From contig NZ_JAMXAX010000032.1 of assembly GCF_023913775.1 (NCBI RefSeq), forward strand, positions 1 to 44,737: a stretch of 44,737 nucleotides of DNA. Direction: 5' to 3'. The notes beneath the pieces were generated by a model that was not told the origin of the DNA, made no database searches, and saw nothing but the letters and a program-made list of their open reading frames with translations. Position 1 is the stretch's first letter. Each line of letters starts with the position of its first letter. The position numbers and the translations under genes are program-made. This document shows, piece after piece, positions 16,257 through 24,121 of the stretch. The stretch is from Acidovorax facilis. Its GTDB lineage: Bacteria > Pseudomonadota > Gammaproteobacteria > Burkholderiales > Burkholderiaceae_C.

Positions 16257-16962
16257 AAGTCCGCCCGCCGAAGATGCCAGTGCCCACACGCACCAGCGTG
16301 CTGCCCGCCTGGATGGCGGCCTCCAGATCGGCCGTCATGCCCAGGGACAGGGTGTCGAACTGCCCAAGGCCTGGCTCTCCCACCGCCGATATCTCGTCGA
16401 AAAGCCTTCTGGCGCTAGCGTGGATTGCCAGTTGCGCTTCAAATTCGGGAGCATGGTCCGGAATGCTCATGAGCCCCCGCACCACCAGCCGTGGCAGTTT
16501 TGCGACAGCCCGCACCAACTCCAGCGTTTCAGCAGGAGCCACACCTGACTTGGTGGGGCCTCCATCGATATTGACCTGGATACATATCTGCAGCGGCGGC
16601 AGGTGATCGGGCCGCTGGGCCGACAGGCGCTCGGCGATCTTGAGCCGGTCCACCGTATGCACCCAGTCAAAGTGCTCGGCCACCAGGCGGGTCTTGTTGC
16701 TCTGAATGGGGCCAATACAGTGCCACTGCAAAGCTGCACCGGGCAAGGCGGCGTGCACAGCTGCAATCTTGTCCACGCCTTCCTGGATGTAGTTTTCGCC
16801 GAAGTCGCGCTGGCCGGCGGCCACGGCCTCCAGCACCGCATCGGCGCCAAAGGTCTTGGAAACGGCCAGCAAGGAAACGCTGGCCGGATCGCGCCCGGCG
16901 GCTTTGCACGCCTGCGCCATCCTGCCCAGAACCTGTTGGAGGTTGTTAGCAATCGTGGTCAT
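16255..16962 (-). CDS. yggS: YggS family PLP-binding protein (PLP homeostasis)
   Basis: A 235-residue single-domain fold-type III protein that buffers free PLP and affects vitamin B6 and amino-acid balance; no catalytic reaction is established for the family. The PLP lysine lies in LLAVSKTF at about residue 35. HCIGPIQSNKTRLVAEHFDWVHTVD and the phosphate-binding LSLGMTADLEAAI plus GTGIFG close the barrel. The ATG at 16962 gives the normal N-terminus MTTIANNLQQ; the frame extends further but is antisense to pilT there. The divergent pilT start is 37 bp away, the usual neighbour in proteobacteria. The protein ends ...GIFGGRT, and the TAG stop is formed by one flanking base plus the first two bases of the MITE-like element. 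Confidence 0.93.
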   Translation of the reverse strand: MTTIANNLQQVLGRMAQACKAAGRDPASVSLLAVSKTFGADAVLEAVAAGQRDFGENYIQEGVDKIAAVHAALPGAALQWHCIGPIQSNKTRLVAEHFDWVHTVDRLKIAERLSAQRPDHLPPLQICIQVNIDGGPTKSGVAPAETLELVRAVAKLPRLVVRGLMSIPDHAPEFEAQLAIHASARRLFDEISAVGEPGLGQFDTLSLGMTADLEAAIQAGSTLVRVGTGIFGGRT

Positions 16963-16999
16963 AATGTTTGGCAAGCGTACCAAACGATAGAGGGATTCC

Positions 17000-18043
17000 G
17001 TGGACATTACCCAACTGCTCGCGTTCAGCGTCAAGAACAAGGCCTCCGACCTGCACCTCTCCGCAGGCCTGCCGCCCATGATCCGGGTCCACGGCGATGT
17101 GCGGCGCATCAACGTCGATGCGCTGGACCACAAGACGGTGCATGCCATGGTGTACGACATCATGAGCGACGCCCAGCGCAAGACGTATGAAGAGTTTCTG
17201 GAAGTCGACTTCTCGTTTGAAATCGAAGGCCTGGCACGTTTTCGCGTCAACGCCTTCAACCAGAACCGGGGCGCTGCCGCCGTGTTCCGGACCATTCCAA
17301 GCAAGATCCTGACGCTGGAGCAGCTCAACGCACCCAAGATCTTCGGCGACCTGGCCCTCAAGCCGCGCGGCCTGGTGCTGGTGACCGGGCCTACGGGCTC
17401 GGGCAAATCCACCACGCTCGCGGCCATGGTGAACTACCTCAACGAAACCGAATACGGCCACATCCTCACGGTGGAAGACCCGATCGAGTTCGTGCACGAA
17501 TCCAAGAAGTGCCTGATCAACCAGCGCGAAGTGGGGCCGATGACGCTGTCGTTCGCTGCCGCGCTGAAGTCCGCACTGCGCGAAGACCCGGACGCCATTC
17601 TGGTGGGTGAAATGCGCGACCTCGAAACCATCCGCCTGGCCATGACGGCGGCGGAAACGGGCCACTTGGTGTTTGGCACGCTGCACACCTCCAGCGCTGC
17701 CAAGACGATTGACCGGATCATCGACGTGTTTCCGGCCGAAGAAAAGGAAATGGTGCGTGCGATGTTGTCCGAATCGCTGCAGGCCGTGATCTCGCAGACA
17801 CTGTGCAAGACCAAGGATGGCTCGGGCCGCGTGGCCGCGCACGAGATCATGCTGGGCACCAGCGCCATCCGCAACCTGATTCGCGAGGCCAAGGTGGCGC
17901 AGATGTACTCCACCATCCAGACCAGCAACAGCGTCGGTATGCAGACGCTGGACCAGAACCTCACCGACCTCGTGCGCCGCAACATCATCAGCCCGGCCGA
18001 GGCCCGCAGCAAGGCCAAGATCCCCGAGAACTTCCCTGGCTGA
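17000..18043 (+). CDS. pilT: Type IV pilus retraction ATPase PilT
   Basis: A 347-residue hexameric cytoplasmic ATPase that depolymerises pilin and powers twitching motility. It has the N-terminal PAS-like part (ASDLHLSAGLPPMIRVHGDV), the Walker A box GPTGSGKSTT at about residue 131, the Asp box (ILTVEDPIEFVH), Walker B (DPDAILVGEMRDLETI), the His box (TGHLVFGTLHTSSAAKT) and the PilT-specific tail with an AIRNLIREAKVAQ motif. The start is GTG at 17000, with a GAGGGA Shine-Dalgarno just upstream. The cyclic-nucleotide-binding gene and pilU follow on the same strand after 67 and 61 bp, probably one operon. Confidence 0.96.
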   Translation: MDITQLLAFSVKNKASDLHLSAGLPPMIRVHGDVRRINVDALDHKTVHAMVYDIMSDAQRKTYEEFLEVDFSFEIEGLARFRVNAFNQNRGAAAVFRTIPSKILTLEQLNAPKIFGDLALKPRGLVLVTGPTGSGKSTTLAAMVNYLNETEYGHILTVEDPIEFVHESKKCLINQREVGPMTLSFAAALKSALREDPDAILVGEMRDLETIRLAMTAAETGHLVFGTLHTSSAAKTIDRIIDVFPAEEKEMVRAMLSESLQAVISQTLCKTKDGSGRVAAHEIMLGTSAIRNLIREAKVAQMYSTIQTSNSVGMQTLDQNLTDLVRRNIISPAEARSKAKIPENFPG

Positions 18044-18110
18044 GCCCCCCGCAGCACACACCCATGAACGACTTTGCGGCCCCTGCAGGCGCCGCATACC
18101 GGAGCCCGAT

Positions 18111-18746
18111 ATGAAAGGCATTCTGAGCCTTCTGAAAATGAAAACCCGGGGCGGCAAGCCTGCGGAAGACCACACGGATTCCGTGCTGTTCTCCACGGCC
18201 TTTGCAGGCCAGGGCGTAGACGATTCGATGCTGGTGCCCTGGGAGGCACGTGCCGTGGAAGTAGGCGCCAAACGCCTGCCCACCAGCCGAGGCGGCAAGC
18301 TGCTGCAAGGTCTGTGGGCCAAGGACAAATACATGGCGCACCTGGACAAGGACGCCGTGGAGCGCATGGAGCGCTTCTTCGAATTTGCGGCCATCCCGTC
18401 CAACCGCGATGTGATCCGCCAGGACGAGTACGGCAATTTCATGGTGGTGCTGCTCACGGGCACCATCGCCGTGGACCGTGTGCAGCCCTGGGGCGAGCAA
18501 TTGCGCCTGGCCGAGACGCGGCCCGGTGACATCCTGGGCGAGATGTCGCTGCTCGACAGCGGCATCCGCTTTTCGGCCTGCACCACGCTCACTGACTGCG
18601 AGATCGCCGTGCTGAGCGCCGAAGCCATGGACGACATGATGACCAAGGACCCGCAGCTTGCAGCCAGCCTGATTGCACTGCTGGCCCGCAAGCTGTCGCT
18701 GCGCCTGCGTGTGGTGAGTGCGCGCCTGAGCGACAACCACAAGTAA
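18111..18746 (+). CDS. Cyclic-nucleotide-binding-domain protein between pilT and pilU
   Basis: A 211-residue protein with one cNMP-binding domain at about residues 90-200: FFEFAAIPSNRDVIRQDEYGNFMVVLLTG is the beta-roll opening, and RPGDILGEMSLLDSGIRFSACTT is the phosphate-binding cassette, with E and S/R positions resembling CRP-type sites. No helix-turn-helix follows, so it is not a transcription factor of the Crp/Fnr type. The ATG at 18111 has GGAG at 6-nt spacing. Its location between pilT and pilU is conserved in many Burkholderiales, so a role in coupling a cyclic nucleotide to pilus retraction is a reasonable inference. Whether it binds cAMP or cyclic di-GMP cannot be told. Confidence 0.85.
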   Translation: MKGILSLLKMKTRGGKPAEDHTDSVLFSTAFAGQGVDDSMLVPWEARAVEVGAKRLPTSRGGKLLQGLWAKDKYMAHLDKDAVERMERFFEFAAIPSNRDVIRQDEYGNFMVVLLTGTIAVDRVQPWGEQLRLAETRPGDILGEMSLLDSGIRFSACTTLTDCEIAVLSAEAMDDMMTKDPQLAASLIALLARKLSLRLRVVSARLSDNHK

Positions 18747-18807
18747 TGATGCGCCACGACAAGATCAATGATCGTCCAGCCGACGAACAGCCCCGGGAGA
18801 ACTTCTG

Positions 18808-19944
18808 ATGGAACGCGATCAGGCCAGTAAATTCATCAATGACCTGCTCAAGTTGATGGTGGGCCGCAACGGCAGCGACTTGTTCATCACCGCAGACTTT
18901 CCACCCGCCATCAAGGTGGATGGCAAGGTGACCAAGGTGTCGCCCCAGCCGCTCTCCCCCAACCATACGCTCACGCTGGCGCGCGCCATCATGAGCGACA
19001 AGCAGGTGGCCGACTTTGAACGCACCAAGGAGTGCAACTTCGCCATCTCGCCCTCCGGCATCGGCCGCTTTCGCGTCAACGCCTTCATCCAGCAGGGGCA
19101 TGTGGGCATGGTGATGCGGACGATTCCGCTCACGCTGCCCACCATCGACGGCCTGGGCGTGCCGCAGGTGCTCAAGGAAGTGACGATGACCAAGCGCGGC
19201 CTGTGCATCCTGGTGGGTGCCACGGGCTCGGGTAAATCGACCACGCTGGCCGCCATGGTGGACTGGCGCAACGAGAACTCGTTCGGCCACATCATCACGG
19301 TGGAAGACCCGGTGGAATTCGTGCACCCACACAAGAACTGCGTGGTCACGCAGCGCGAAGTGGGGCTGGATACCGACAGCTGGGAAGCGGCCCTCAAGAA
19401 CACGCTGCGCCAGGCGCCCGACGTGATCCTGATGGGCGAAATCCGCGACCGCGAGACCATGGAACATGCCGTGGCCTTTGCCGAAACCGGCCACCTGTGC
19501 CTGGCCACGCTGCACGCCAACAGCGCCAACCAGGCGCTGGACCGCATCATCAACTTCTTTCCTGAAGAGCGCCGCGCGCAGCTGCTGATGGATTTGTCGC
19601 TGAACCTGCGCGCCATGGTCTCACAGCGCCTGATCCCCAAGCAGGACGGCAAGGGCCGTGCGGCTGCGGTGGAGATCATGCTGAACACGCCACTGATCTC
19701 CGACCTGATCTTCAAGGGCGATGTCTCCGAGATCAAGGAGATCATGAAAAAGAGCCGCAACCTGGGCATGCAGACCTTTGACCAGGCGCTGTTCGACCTG
19801 TACGAGGCCAACGTGATCAGCTACGAAGACGCGCTGCGCAACGCCGACTCGCTCAACGACCTGCGCCTGCAGATCAAGCTCAACAGCCAGCGCGCCAAGT
19901 CGCCAGACCTGGCCTCGGGTACCGAGCATTTCGCGATCGTGTGA
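18808..19944 (+). CDS. pilU: PilT-like accessory retraction ATPase PilU
   Basis: A 378-residue paralogue of PilT that assists pilus retraction under load and depends on PilT. Motifs: NGSDLFITADFPPAIKVDGKV at the N-terminus, Walker A GATGSGKST at about residue 136, Asp box IITVEDPVEFVH, Walker B DVILMGEIRDRETM, His box TGHLCLATLHANSANQ. The C-terminal extension rich in N and R (LNDLRLQIKLNSQRAK) distinguishes PilU from PilT. The ATG at 18808 follows GGGAG. It is the third gene of the pil cluster. A repeat element begins immediately after the stop and probably ends the transcript. Confidence 0.94.
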   Translation: MERDQASKFINDLLKLMVGRNGSDLFITADFPPAIKVDGKVTKVSPQPLSPNHTLTLARAIMSDKQVADFERTKECNFAISPSGIGRFRVNAFIQQGHVGMVMRTIPLTLPTIDGLGVPQVLKEVTMTKRGLCILVGATGSGKSTTLAAMVDWRNENSFGHIITVEDPVEFVHPHKNCVVTQREVGLDTDSWEAALKNTLRQAPDVILMGEIRDRETMEHAVAFAETGHLCLATLHANSANQALDRIINFFPEERRAQLLMDLSLNLRAMVSQRLIPKQDGKGRAAAVEIMLNTPLISDLIFKGDVSEIKEIMKKSRNLGMQTFDQALFDLYEANVISYEDALRNADSLNDLRLQIKLNSQRAKSPDLASGTEHFAIV

Positions 19945-19945
19945 C

Positions 19946-20062
19946 AACCCCCTGAGCGGCTGCGCCGCTTCCCCCTTCTCTTGCGCGGCGCGCGGGAAGG
20001 GGGACGACGCCAGTGGCCTGGCAAAGCCAGTCCCACGGCGTCCGCTGGCCCAGGCCGCGCCA
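19946..20062. repeat. CCCCCTGAGCGGC-type intergenic repeat
   Basis: Same family as 21029-21120 and, reversed, 10915-11068: an opening CCCCCTGAGCGGC, a CTTCCCCCTT/AAGGGGGA stem, then GGCCTGGCAAAGCCAGTCC. It fills most of the gap between pilU and the dehydrogenase and could act as a terminator or as part of the processed 3' end. Confidence 0.75.
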
Positions 20063-20110
20063 GTTTCAAACTCCGTCACATGGCGGCCTTTTCTCACAAG
20101 AACCATTTCC

Positions 20111-21025
20111 ATGCCAAGCACCAACCCCCGCAACTACGACGCCACCCCTTCCCGCAAGGTCGCCTTTCTGGGCCTGGGTGTGATGGGCTACCCGATGGCC
20201 GGACACCTTGCACTGGCCGGGCATGAGGTGACGGTTTACAACCGGACCGCTACTAAATCAATAGCTTGGTGCGCAGAGTATGCAAGCGCCAAGGCTCCAA
20301 AACACGCTGCAACGCCGCGCGAAGCCGCTGCGGGCGCGGACATCGTGTTCTGCTGCGTGGGCAACGACGATGACCTGCGCTCTGTGACGCTGGGTGCGGA
20401 CGGCGCCTTTGCGGGCATGAAGCCGGGTGCGATTTTTGTGGACCACACCACGGCATCGGCCGAGGTGGCGCGCGAGCTGTACGCAGCCGCCCAGGCGTTG
20501 GGCCTGCAGTTTGTGGATGCCCCCGTGTCGGGCGGCCAGGCTGGCGCGCAGAACGGCCTGCTCACCGTGATGTGCGGCGGCGATGCCGCAGCCTTCGAGG
20601 CAGCCCAACCCGTAGCCATGGCGTTCTCGCGTGCCTTCACGCTGCTGGGTGCCAGTGGCTCGGGCCAGCTGGCCAAGATGGTCAACCAGATCTGTATTGC
20701 CGGGCTGGTGCAGGCCCTGTCCGAGGCCGTGGCCTTTGGCCAGAACGCGGGGCTGGACATGAAACAGGTCCTCGACGTGATCGGCAAAGGCGCCGCCCAA
20801 AGCTGGCAGATGGACAACCGTGGCAAGACCATGGTGGACGGCAAGTTCGACTTTGGCTTTGCCGTGGACTGGATGCGCAAGGACCTGGGCCTGGTGCTCG
20901 ATGAGGCCAAGCGCAACGGTTCACGCGTGCCGGTGACGGCCCTGGTGGACCAGTTCTATGCCGATGTGCAGAAAATGGGTGGCAACCGCTGGGATACATC
21001 GTCCCTCATCCAGCGGTTGAAATAG
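20111..21025 (+). CDS. NAD(P)-dependent 3-hydroxyisobutyrate dehydrogenase-like oxidoreductase
   Basis: A 304-residue beta-hydroxyacid dehydrogenase. Residues 17-30 carry the nucleotide-binding FLGLGVMGYPMAGHL; DAPVSGGQAGAQNG at about 136 is the substrate-binding signature; the catalytic lysine is in GQLAKMVNQ at about 190. The family includes 3-hydroxyisobutyrate, tartronate-semialdehyde and succinate-semialdehyde (GLYR-type) reductases; the sequence does not decide between them, though tartronate semialdehyde would fit the C2/glycolate genes nearby. Within residues about 46-64 the protein has an unusual stretch (TATKSIAWCAEYASAKAPKH) that coincides with a degenerate copy of the dispersed hairpin repeat in antisense orientation. 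It is convergent with dolP, and a strong hairpin terminator separates the two. Confidence 0.85.
   Translation: MPSTNPRNYDATPSRKVAFLGLGVMGYPMAGHLALAGHEVTVYNRTATKSIAWCAEYASAKAPKHAATPREAAAGADIVFCCVGNDDDLRSVTLGADGAFAGMKPGAIFVDHTTASAEVARELYAAAQALGLQFVDAPVSGGQAGAQNGLLTVMCGGDAAAFEAAQPVAMAFSRAFTLLGASGSGQLAKMVNQICIAGLVQALSEAVAFGQNAGLDMKQVLDVIGKGAAQSWQMDNRGKTMVDGKFDFGFAVDWMRKDLGLVLDEAKRNGSRVPVTALVDQFYADVQKMGGNRWDTSSLIQRLK
20248..20302. repeat. Degenerate AGCGCTT hairpin repeat inside the dehydrogenase gene
   Basis: On the minus strand this reads TTTTGGAGCCTTGGCGCTTG, an 8-nt spacer, GCGCACCAAGCTAT and an AT-rich end. That aligns with the copy at 9384-9446 over the flanking TTTTGG, the GCGCTTG arm and the AGCTAT box. 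It is decayed but recognisable and read through in frame. Confidence 0.6.
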
Positions 21026-21028
21026 GCT

Positions 21029-21120
21029 CCCCCCTGAGTCGCTTCGCGCCTTCCCCCCTGAGGGGGGACGCACCCGGTGGCCCGGCAAAGCCGGTTCCAC
21101 GGGCGCGCTGGCTTGTGCAG
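21029..21120. repeat. CCCCCTGAGTCGC-type intergenic repeat
   Basis: Begins CCCCCCTGAGTCGCTTCGCG, with a CTTCCCCCCTGAGGGGGGA hairpin and GGCCCGGCAAAGCCGGTTCC, matching the copy after pilU in order and spacing. It lies right after the dehydrogenase stop. Confidence 0.78.
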
Positions 21121-21162
21121 CGCCGGTTTCACGCCGCAGCGCGCGGGGCAAAATCCCCAAGA

Positions 21163-21199
21163 AAAAATCCCGGGCCGCAGGATGCGGGCCGGGATTTTT
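21163..21199. terminator. Bidirectional hairpin terminator
   Basis: AAAAATCCCGG...CCGGGATTTTT: two 16-bp arms with one mismatch and a 5-nt loop, A-tract on one side and T-tract on the other. It sits between the convergent dehydrogenase and dolP genes and would stop transcription in both directions. Confidence 0.85.
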
Positions 21200-21248
21200 G
21201 CTGCACGGGTGGTTGGCTGTGCTGGCCGCCAAGCCTGCTAAACGGCCT

Positions 21249-21920
21249 TCAGCCCCCAGAGGGCTTGGTGTCATCCGTGGTGACGGGTGCAGGCTGCGGA
21301 GCGATGCGGCGCAGTTCTTCTTCCGAGACGATCTCGAACACACGCACCACCTTGCTCACGCCGCTCACACCGCGCGCAATCTCGGTGGCGCGGTTGGCTT
21401 CGCGCTGCGACACGCGGCCCATCAGATAGACAACGTTGCGCTCGGTCACCACCTTGAAGGAATTGGCCGAGATGTCCTGCGCGTCCACAAGGCTGGCGCG
21501 GACCTTGCCGGTGATGAAGGTGTCGTTGGAACGCTGGCTCAGGGTGCTGGAGAAGGTGGTGATGGTCAGGTCGTTCACCACCGAGCGCACGTTCTCCACC
21601 TGCGACACCAGTTGCTCGACGGCCTGGCGCTCCTGCGCGTTGGGGACTTCGCCGGTCAGCAGGGCCTGGCGGTTGTAGCTCGTCACGTTCACATGGACGC
21701 GGTCGCCAAACGTCTCGCGGATACGGTTGGCCGCGCGCAGTTCGATGCCTTCATCCTCGATCTGGGTGCCCGCCGTGCGGCGGTCCACGGCCATCACGCC
21801 ACCCACCACAGCGCCCCCGACGATCAGCGGCGCGCAGGCCGACAGGCCTGCAGCGAGGGCGGCAGCGGCCAGCACGGTACACACCGTGCGCTGGGTACGG
21901 TTCATGGTTGTTTGCTTCAT
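21249..21920 (-). CDS. dolP: BON-domain outer-membrane lipoprotein (DolP/YraP type)
   Basis: A 223-residue secreted lipoprotein. The signal peptide ends in the lipobox GLSAC with the lipidated cysteine at residue 29. Two BON domains follow (ELRAANRIRETFGDRVHVNVTSYNRQALLTGEV and TFITGKVRASLVDAQ...VVYLMGRVSQREANRATEIA), and a short proline/threonine tail closes the protein. In E. coli, DolP binds anionic lipids at the division site and supports outer-membrane integrity and BAM function. The gene overlaps diaA by ATGA (start at 21920), so the two are translationally coupled; yraN-diaA-dolP is a conserved order. Confidence 0.9.
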   Translation of the reverse strand: MKQTTMNRTQRTVCTVLAAAALAAGLSACAPLIVGGAVVGGVMAVDRRTAGTQIEDEGIELRAANRIRETFGDRVHVNVTSYNRQALLTGEVPNAQERQAVEQLVSQVENVRSVVNDLTITTFSSTLSQRSNDTFITGKVRASLVDAQDISANSFKVVTERNVVYLMGRVSQREANRATEIARGVSGVSKVVRVFEIVSEEELRRIAPQPAPVTTDDTKPSGG

Positions 21921-22519
21921 AGCGGATTCTCCTGTTCACCAAGTAACTGGGCGTCCACACCATCGCTCAGGCAATGCAGCACCAGGGCATGGACTTCGCG
22001 CACGCGCGCTGCGCGGTCGTGGGGCACGCTGATCAACACGTCGGTTTCGCGCAGCATGGCGGCCAGCTTGCCGCCGGTGCGGCCGGTCAGCACCACCACG
22101 GTCATGTCGCGCTCGTGGGCGGCTTCGGCAGCGGCCAGCAGGTTGGCGTCGTTGCCGGACACCGACAGGGCCAGCAGCACGTCACCGGCCTGGCCCAACG
22201 CACGCACCTGGCGGGCAAACTGCTGGGCGGCGTCGTGGGTACCTCCTGTGGCGGCCGTCAGCAGCGTGCTGTCGGAGGTCAGGGCCAGCGCTGCCAGCTC
22301 GGGGCGTTCGCGCTCGAAACCCGCCACGCAAAACGCAGCAAACTGCTGCGCCTCGGCGGCCGAGGGGCCGTTGCCACAGGCCAGCACCTTGCCGCCGCTG
22401 GTCACACAGGCCAGGACGGCCTGCACGGCGGCGGCAATGGGATGGCTCAAAACCTGCGCCGCCTGGTACTTCAGGTCGGCGCTGTCGATGAAATGCTGTT
22501 GGATGCGTTGCTCAAGCAT
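21917..22519 (-). CDS. diaA: SIS-domain protein, DiaA-like (phosphoheptose isomerase family)
   Basis: A 200-residue SIS-domain protein. The sugar-phosphate fold is seen in GGKVLACGNGPSAAEAQQFAAF, LLALSVSGNDANLLAAAEAA and TVVVLTGRTGGKLAAM. In E. coli, DiaA binds DnaA and times replication initiation, while its homologue GmhA isomerises sedoheptulose-7-phosphate. The acidic residue of GmhA that sits in FAAEL is replaced here (FAAFC), which argues against isomerase activity and for the DiaA role, as does the location between yraN and dolP. The leading MLEQRIQQHFIDSADLKYQAA helix matches DiaA. It is followed directly by dolP with a 4-base overlap. Confidence 0.85.
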   Translation of the reverse strand: MLEQRIQQHFIDSADLKYQAAQVLSHPIAAAVQAVLACVTSGGKVLACGNGPSAAEAQQFAAFCVAGFERERPELAALALTSDSTLLTAATGGTHDAAQQFARQVRALGQAGDVLLALSVSGNDANLLAAAEAAHERDMTVVVLTGRTGGKLAAMLRETDVLISVPHDRAARVREVHALVLHCLSDGVDAQLLGEQENPL

Positions 22520-22619
22520 GAGGGCTCGATGATACCCGCCGCGTGTTACAGCTTTTGTAGCAAACCGTAGTCACTGGCATTGCGTTGGAGCCCGAATGGG
22601 GGACAGGGAACGGATGGGG

Positions 22620-23030
22620 TCACTGCGCATCAAAGGCCGCCTTGAGCCACTGCACAGAAGCCTCGACCAGCACCACATCAAAACGGCAGGGCGGCGGCGA
22701 TGGCAGGCGCAGCAGGTAGTGCCGGGCCGCAAAAATGATGCGCTGCTGCTTGGTGACGCTGATGCTGGCCCCGGCGCCGCCAAACGCGCTGCCCGCCCGG
22801 CTGCGCACCTCCACAAACACCAGCGTGCCGTCCCGCTCGCGCATCACCAGGTCAATCTCGCCACCGCCGCGCCCGGGCGTCCGATAATTGCGCACCACCA
22901 GTTGCAGGCCAGCCGCCTGCAGATGGGCCAGGGCCTGGTCCTCCGCCACATTGCCGCGTTCGCGCGTGGTGGCGGCAGGGGCAGCCGGGCCAGAGCCCCC
23001 CGCCGGTTTTCTCTTTCCAAGGAATTTCAT
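22620..23030 (-). CDS. yraN: UPF0102 family protein YraN (predicted endonuclease-like)
   Basis: A 136-residue protein of the YraN/UPF0102 family, a restriction-endonuclease-like fold of uncertain substrate. The family core is visible: GNVAEDQALAHLQAAGLQLVVRNYRTPGRGGGEIDLVMRERDGTLVFVEVRSR, in which E, D and ExR form the putative catalytic triad. Two start codons are possible (23030 and 23039); neither has a good ribosome site. The ATG at 23030 shares its first base with the TTG start of rsmI on the other strand, so the two divergent genes have no spacer at all. A 100-bp gap separates it from diaA, and it is probably the first gene of that leftward operon. Confidence 0.87.
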   Translation of the reverse strand: MKFLGKRKPAGGSGPAAPAATTRERGNVAEDQALAHLQAAGLQLVVRNYRTPGRGGGEIDLVMRERDGTLVFVEVRSRAGSAFGGAGASISVTKQQRIIFAARHYLLRLPSPPPCRFDVVLVEASVQWLKAAFDAQ

Positions 23031-23989
23031 TGAGCGCATCTTTCGCTTCAGCCCAGGGCGCCGCGCGCGAAGCGGCGGCTGCGCAGCATTATCCCGAGGG
23101 CGCCTTGTACGTGGTGGCCACGCCCATCGGCAACTTGGCCGACATCACCCTGCGCGCGCTGCACGTGCTGCAAATGGCCGACACCGTGGCCTGCGAAGAC
23201 ACGCGCCACACGCAGTCCATGCTGCGCGCCTACGGCATCGACAAGGGCGCCGCACAGCTGCTGGCGGTGCACCAGCACAACGAGGCCGAGGCCGCGCAGA
23301 ACGTGGTGCAGCGGCTGCAGCTGGGCCAGCGCGTGGTCTACGTGAGTGACGCTGGCACGCCCGGCGTGAGTGACCCTGGCGCCCGGCTCGTGGCCGCCGT
23401 GCAGGCGGCGGGCCTGCGGGCCGTGCCCCTGCCCGGCGCCAGCAGCATCACCACAGCGCTGAGCGTGGCAGGCGCAGTGGCCCACAGCACTGAACATGGC
23501 GGTTTTGTGTTCGCAGGGTTTCTGCCCGTGAAGAACGCGGAACGCGCCACGGTGATTGCGCAACAGCTGGCCCCGGAGCCGCGCTGCGTGGTGCTGCTTG
23601 AAGCCCCCCACCGCATCAACGAGCTGGCCCAGGCCCTGGCGGTGCTGGGTGATCGTCCGGTAACGCTGGCACGGGAGCTGACCAAGCAGTTCGAGGAAGT
23701 GACCACGCGGCCCGCCCGGGAGCTGACAGCTTGGCTGGACGGCGCACCCCAGCGCTCGCGCGGCGAGTTTGTGGTTCTGCTGCACCCGGTGGCGGTGGCC
23801 AGCGACGATGGCGCCAGCCTGCGGGTGTTGCGCCTGCTGGTGCAGGAGCTGCCGCTGAAAACCGCCGTGCGCCTGGCTGCCGAGATCACGGGTGCATCGC
23901 GCAATGTGCTGTACGACACGGCCCTGGCGTGGAAGCGCAGCGGCGCGAGCGGGGAAGATGAGGACGAAGCAGGCGACGCCGGGAGCTGA
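23030..23989 (+). CDS. rsmI: 16S rRNA 2'-O-ribose C1402 methyltransferase RsmI
   Basis: A 319-residue SAM-dependent methyltransferase that modifies C1402 in the 16S decoding centre. The tetrapyrrole-methylase-like fold shows LYVVATPIGNLADITLRAL, VACEDTRHTQSML, YVSDAGTPGVSDPGARLV, PGASSITTALSVAG and FVFAGFLPVKN. The start appears to be TTG at 23030, with AAGGAA five bases before it; no ATG exists before the conserved core. Its divergent partner is yraN and the spacing is nil. It is convergent with the Hsp70-like gene, and a dispersed hairpin repeat lies between. Confidence 0.94.
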   Translation: MSASFASAQGAAREAAAAQHYPEGALYVVATPIGNLADITLRALHVLQMADTVACEDTRHTQSMLRAYGIDKGAAQLLAVHQHNEAEAAQNVVQRLQLGQRVVYVSDAGTPGVSDPGARLVAAVQAAGLRAVPLPGASSITTALSVAGAVAHSTEHGGFVFAGFLPVKNAERATVIAQQLAPEPRCVVLLEAPHRINELAQALAVLGDRPVTLARELTKQFEEVTTRPARELTAWLDGAPQRSRGEFVVLLHPVAVASDDGASLRVLRLLVQELPLKTAVRLAAEITGASRNVLYDTALAWKRSGASGEDEDEAGDAGS

Positions 23990-24004
23990 TAACACCTCGG
24001 ATTT

Positions 24005-24066
24005 CAGGCCAAATTAACACCTAGCGCTTGATGAACAAGCGCTGATAGCTATATTTTTAATAGCAT
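24005..24066. repeat. AGCGCTT hairpin repeat between convergent genes
   Basis: CAGGCCAAATTAACACCTAG, then AGCGCTTG-N5-CAAGCGCT, GATAGCTAT and a T/A-rich end. The 8-bp hairpin with the following T-run sits between the rsmI and Hsp70-like stops, so here it probably doubles as a transcription terminator. Confidence 0.8.
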
Positions 24067-24121
24067 TTCTCCGCCACAGCGAATCCACCACCGGCCCTGA
24101 TGCCGCCGCCCCCCTCCAGAT

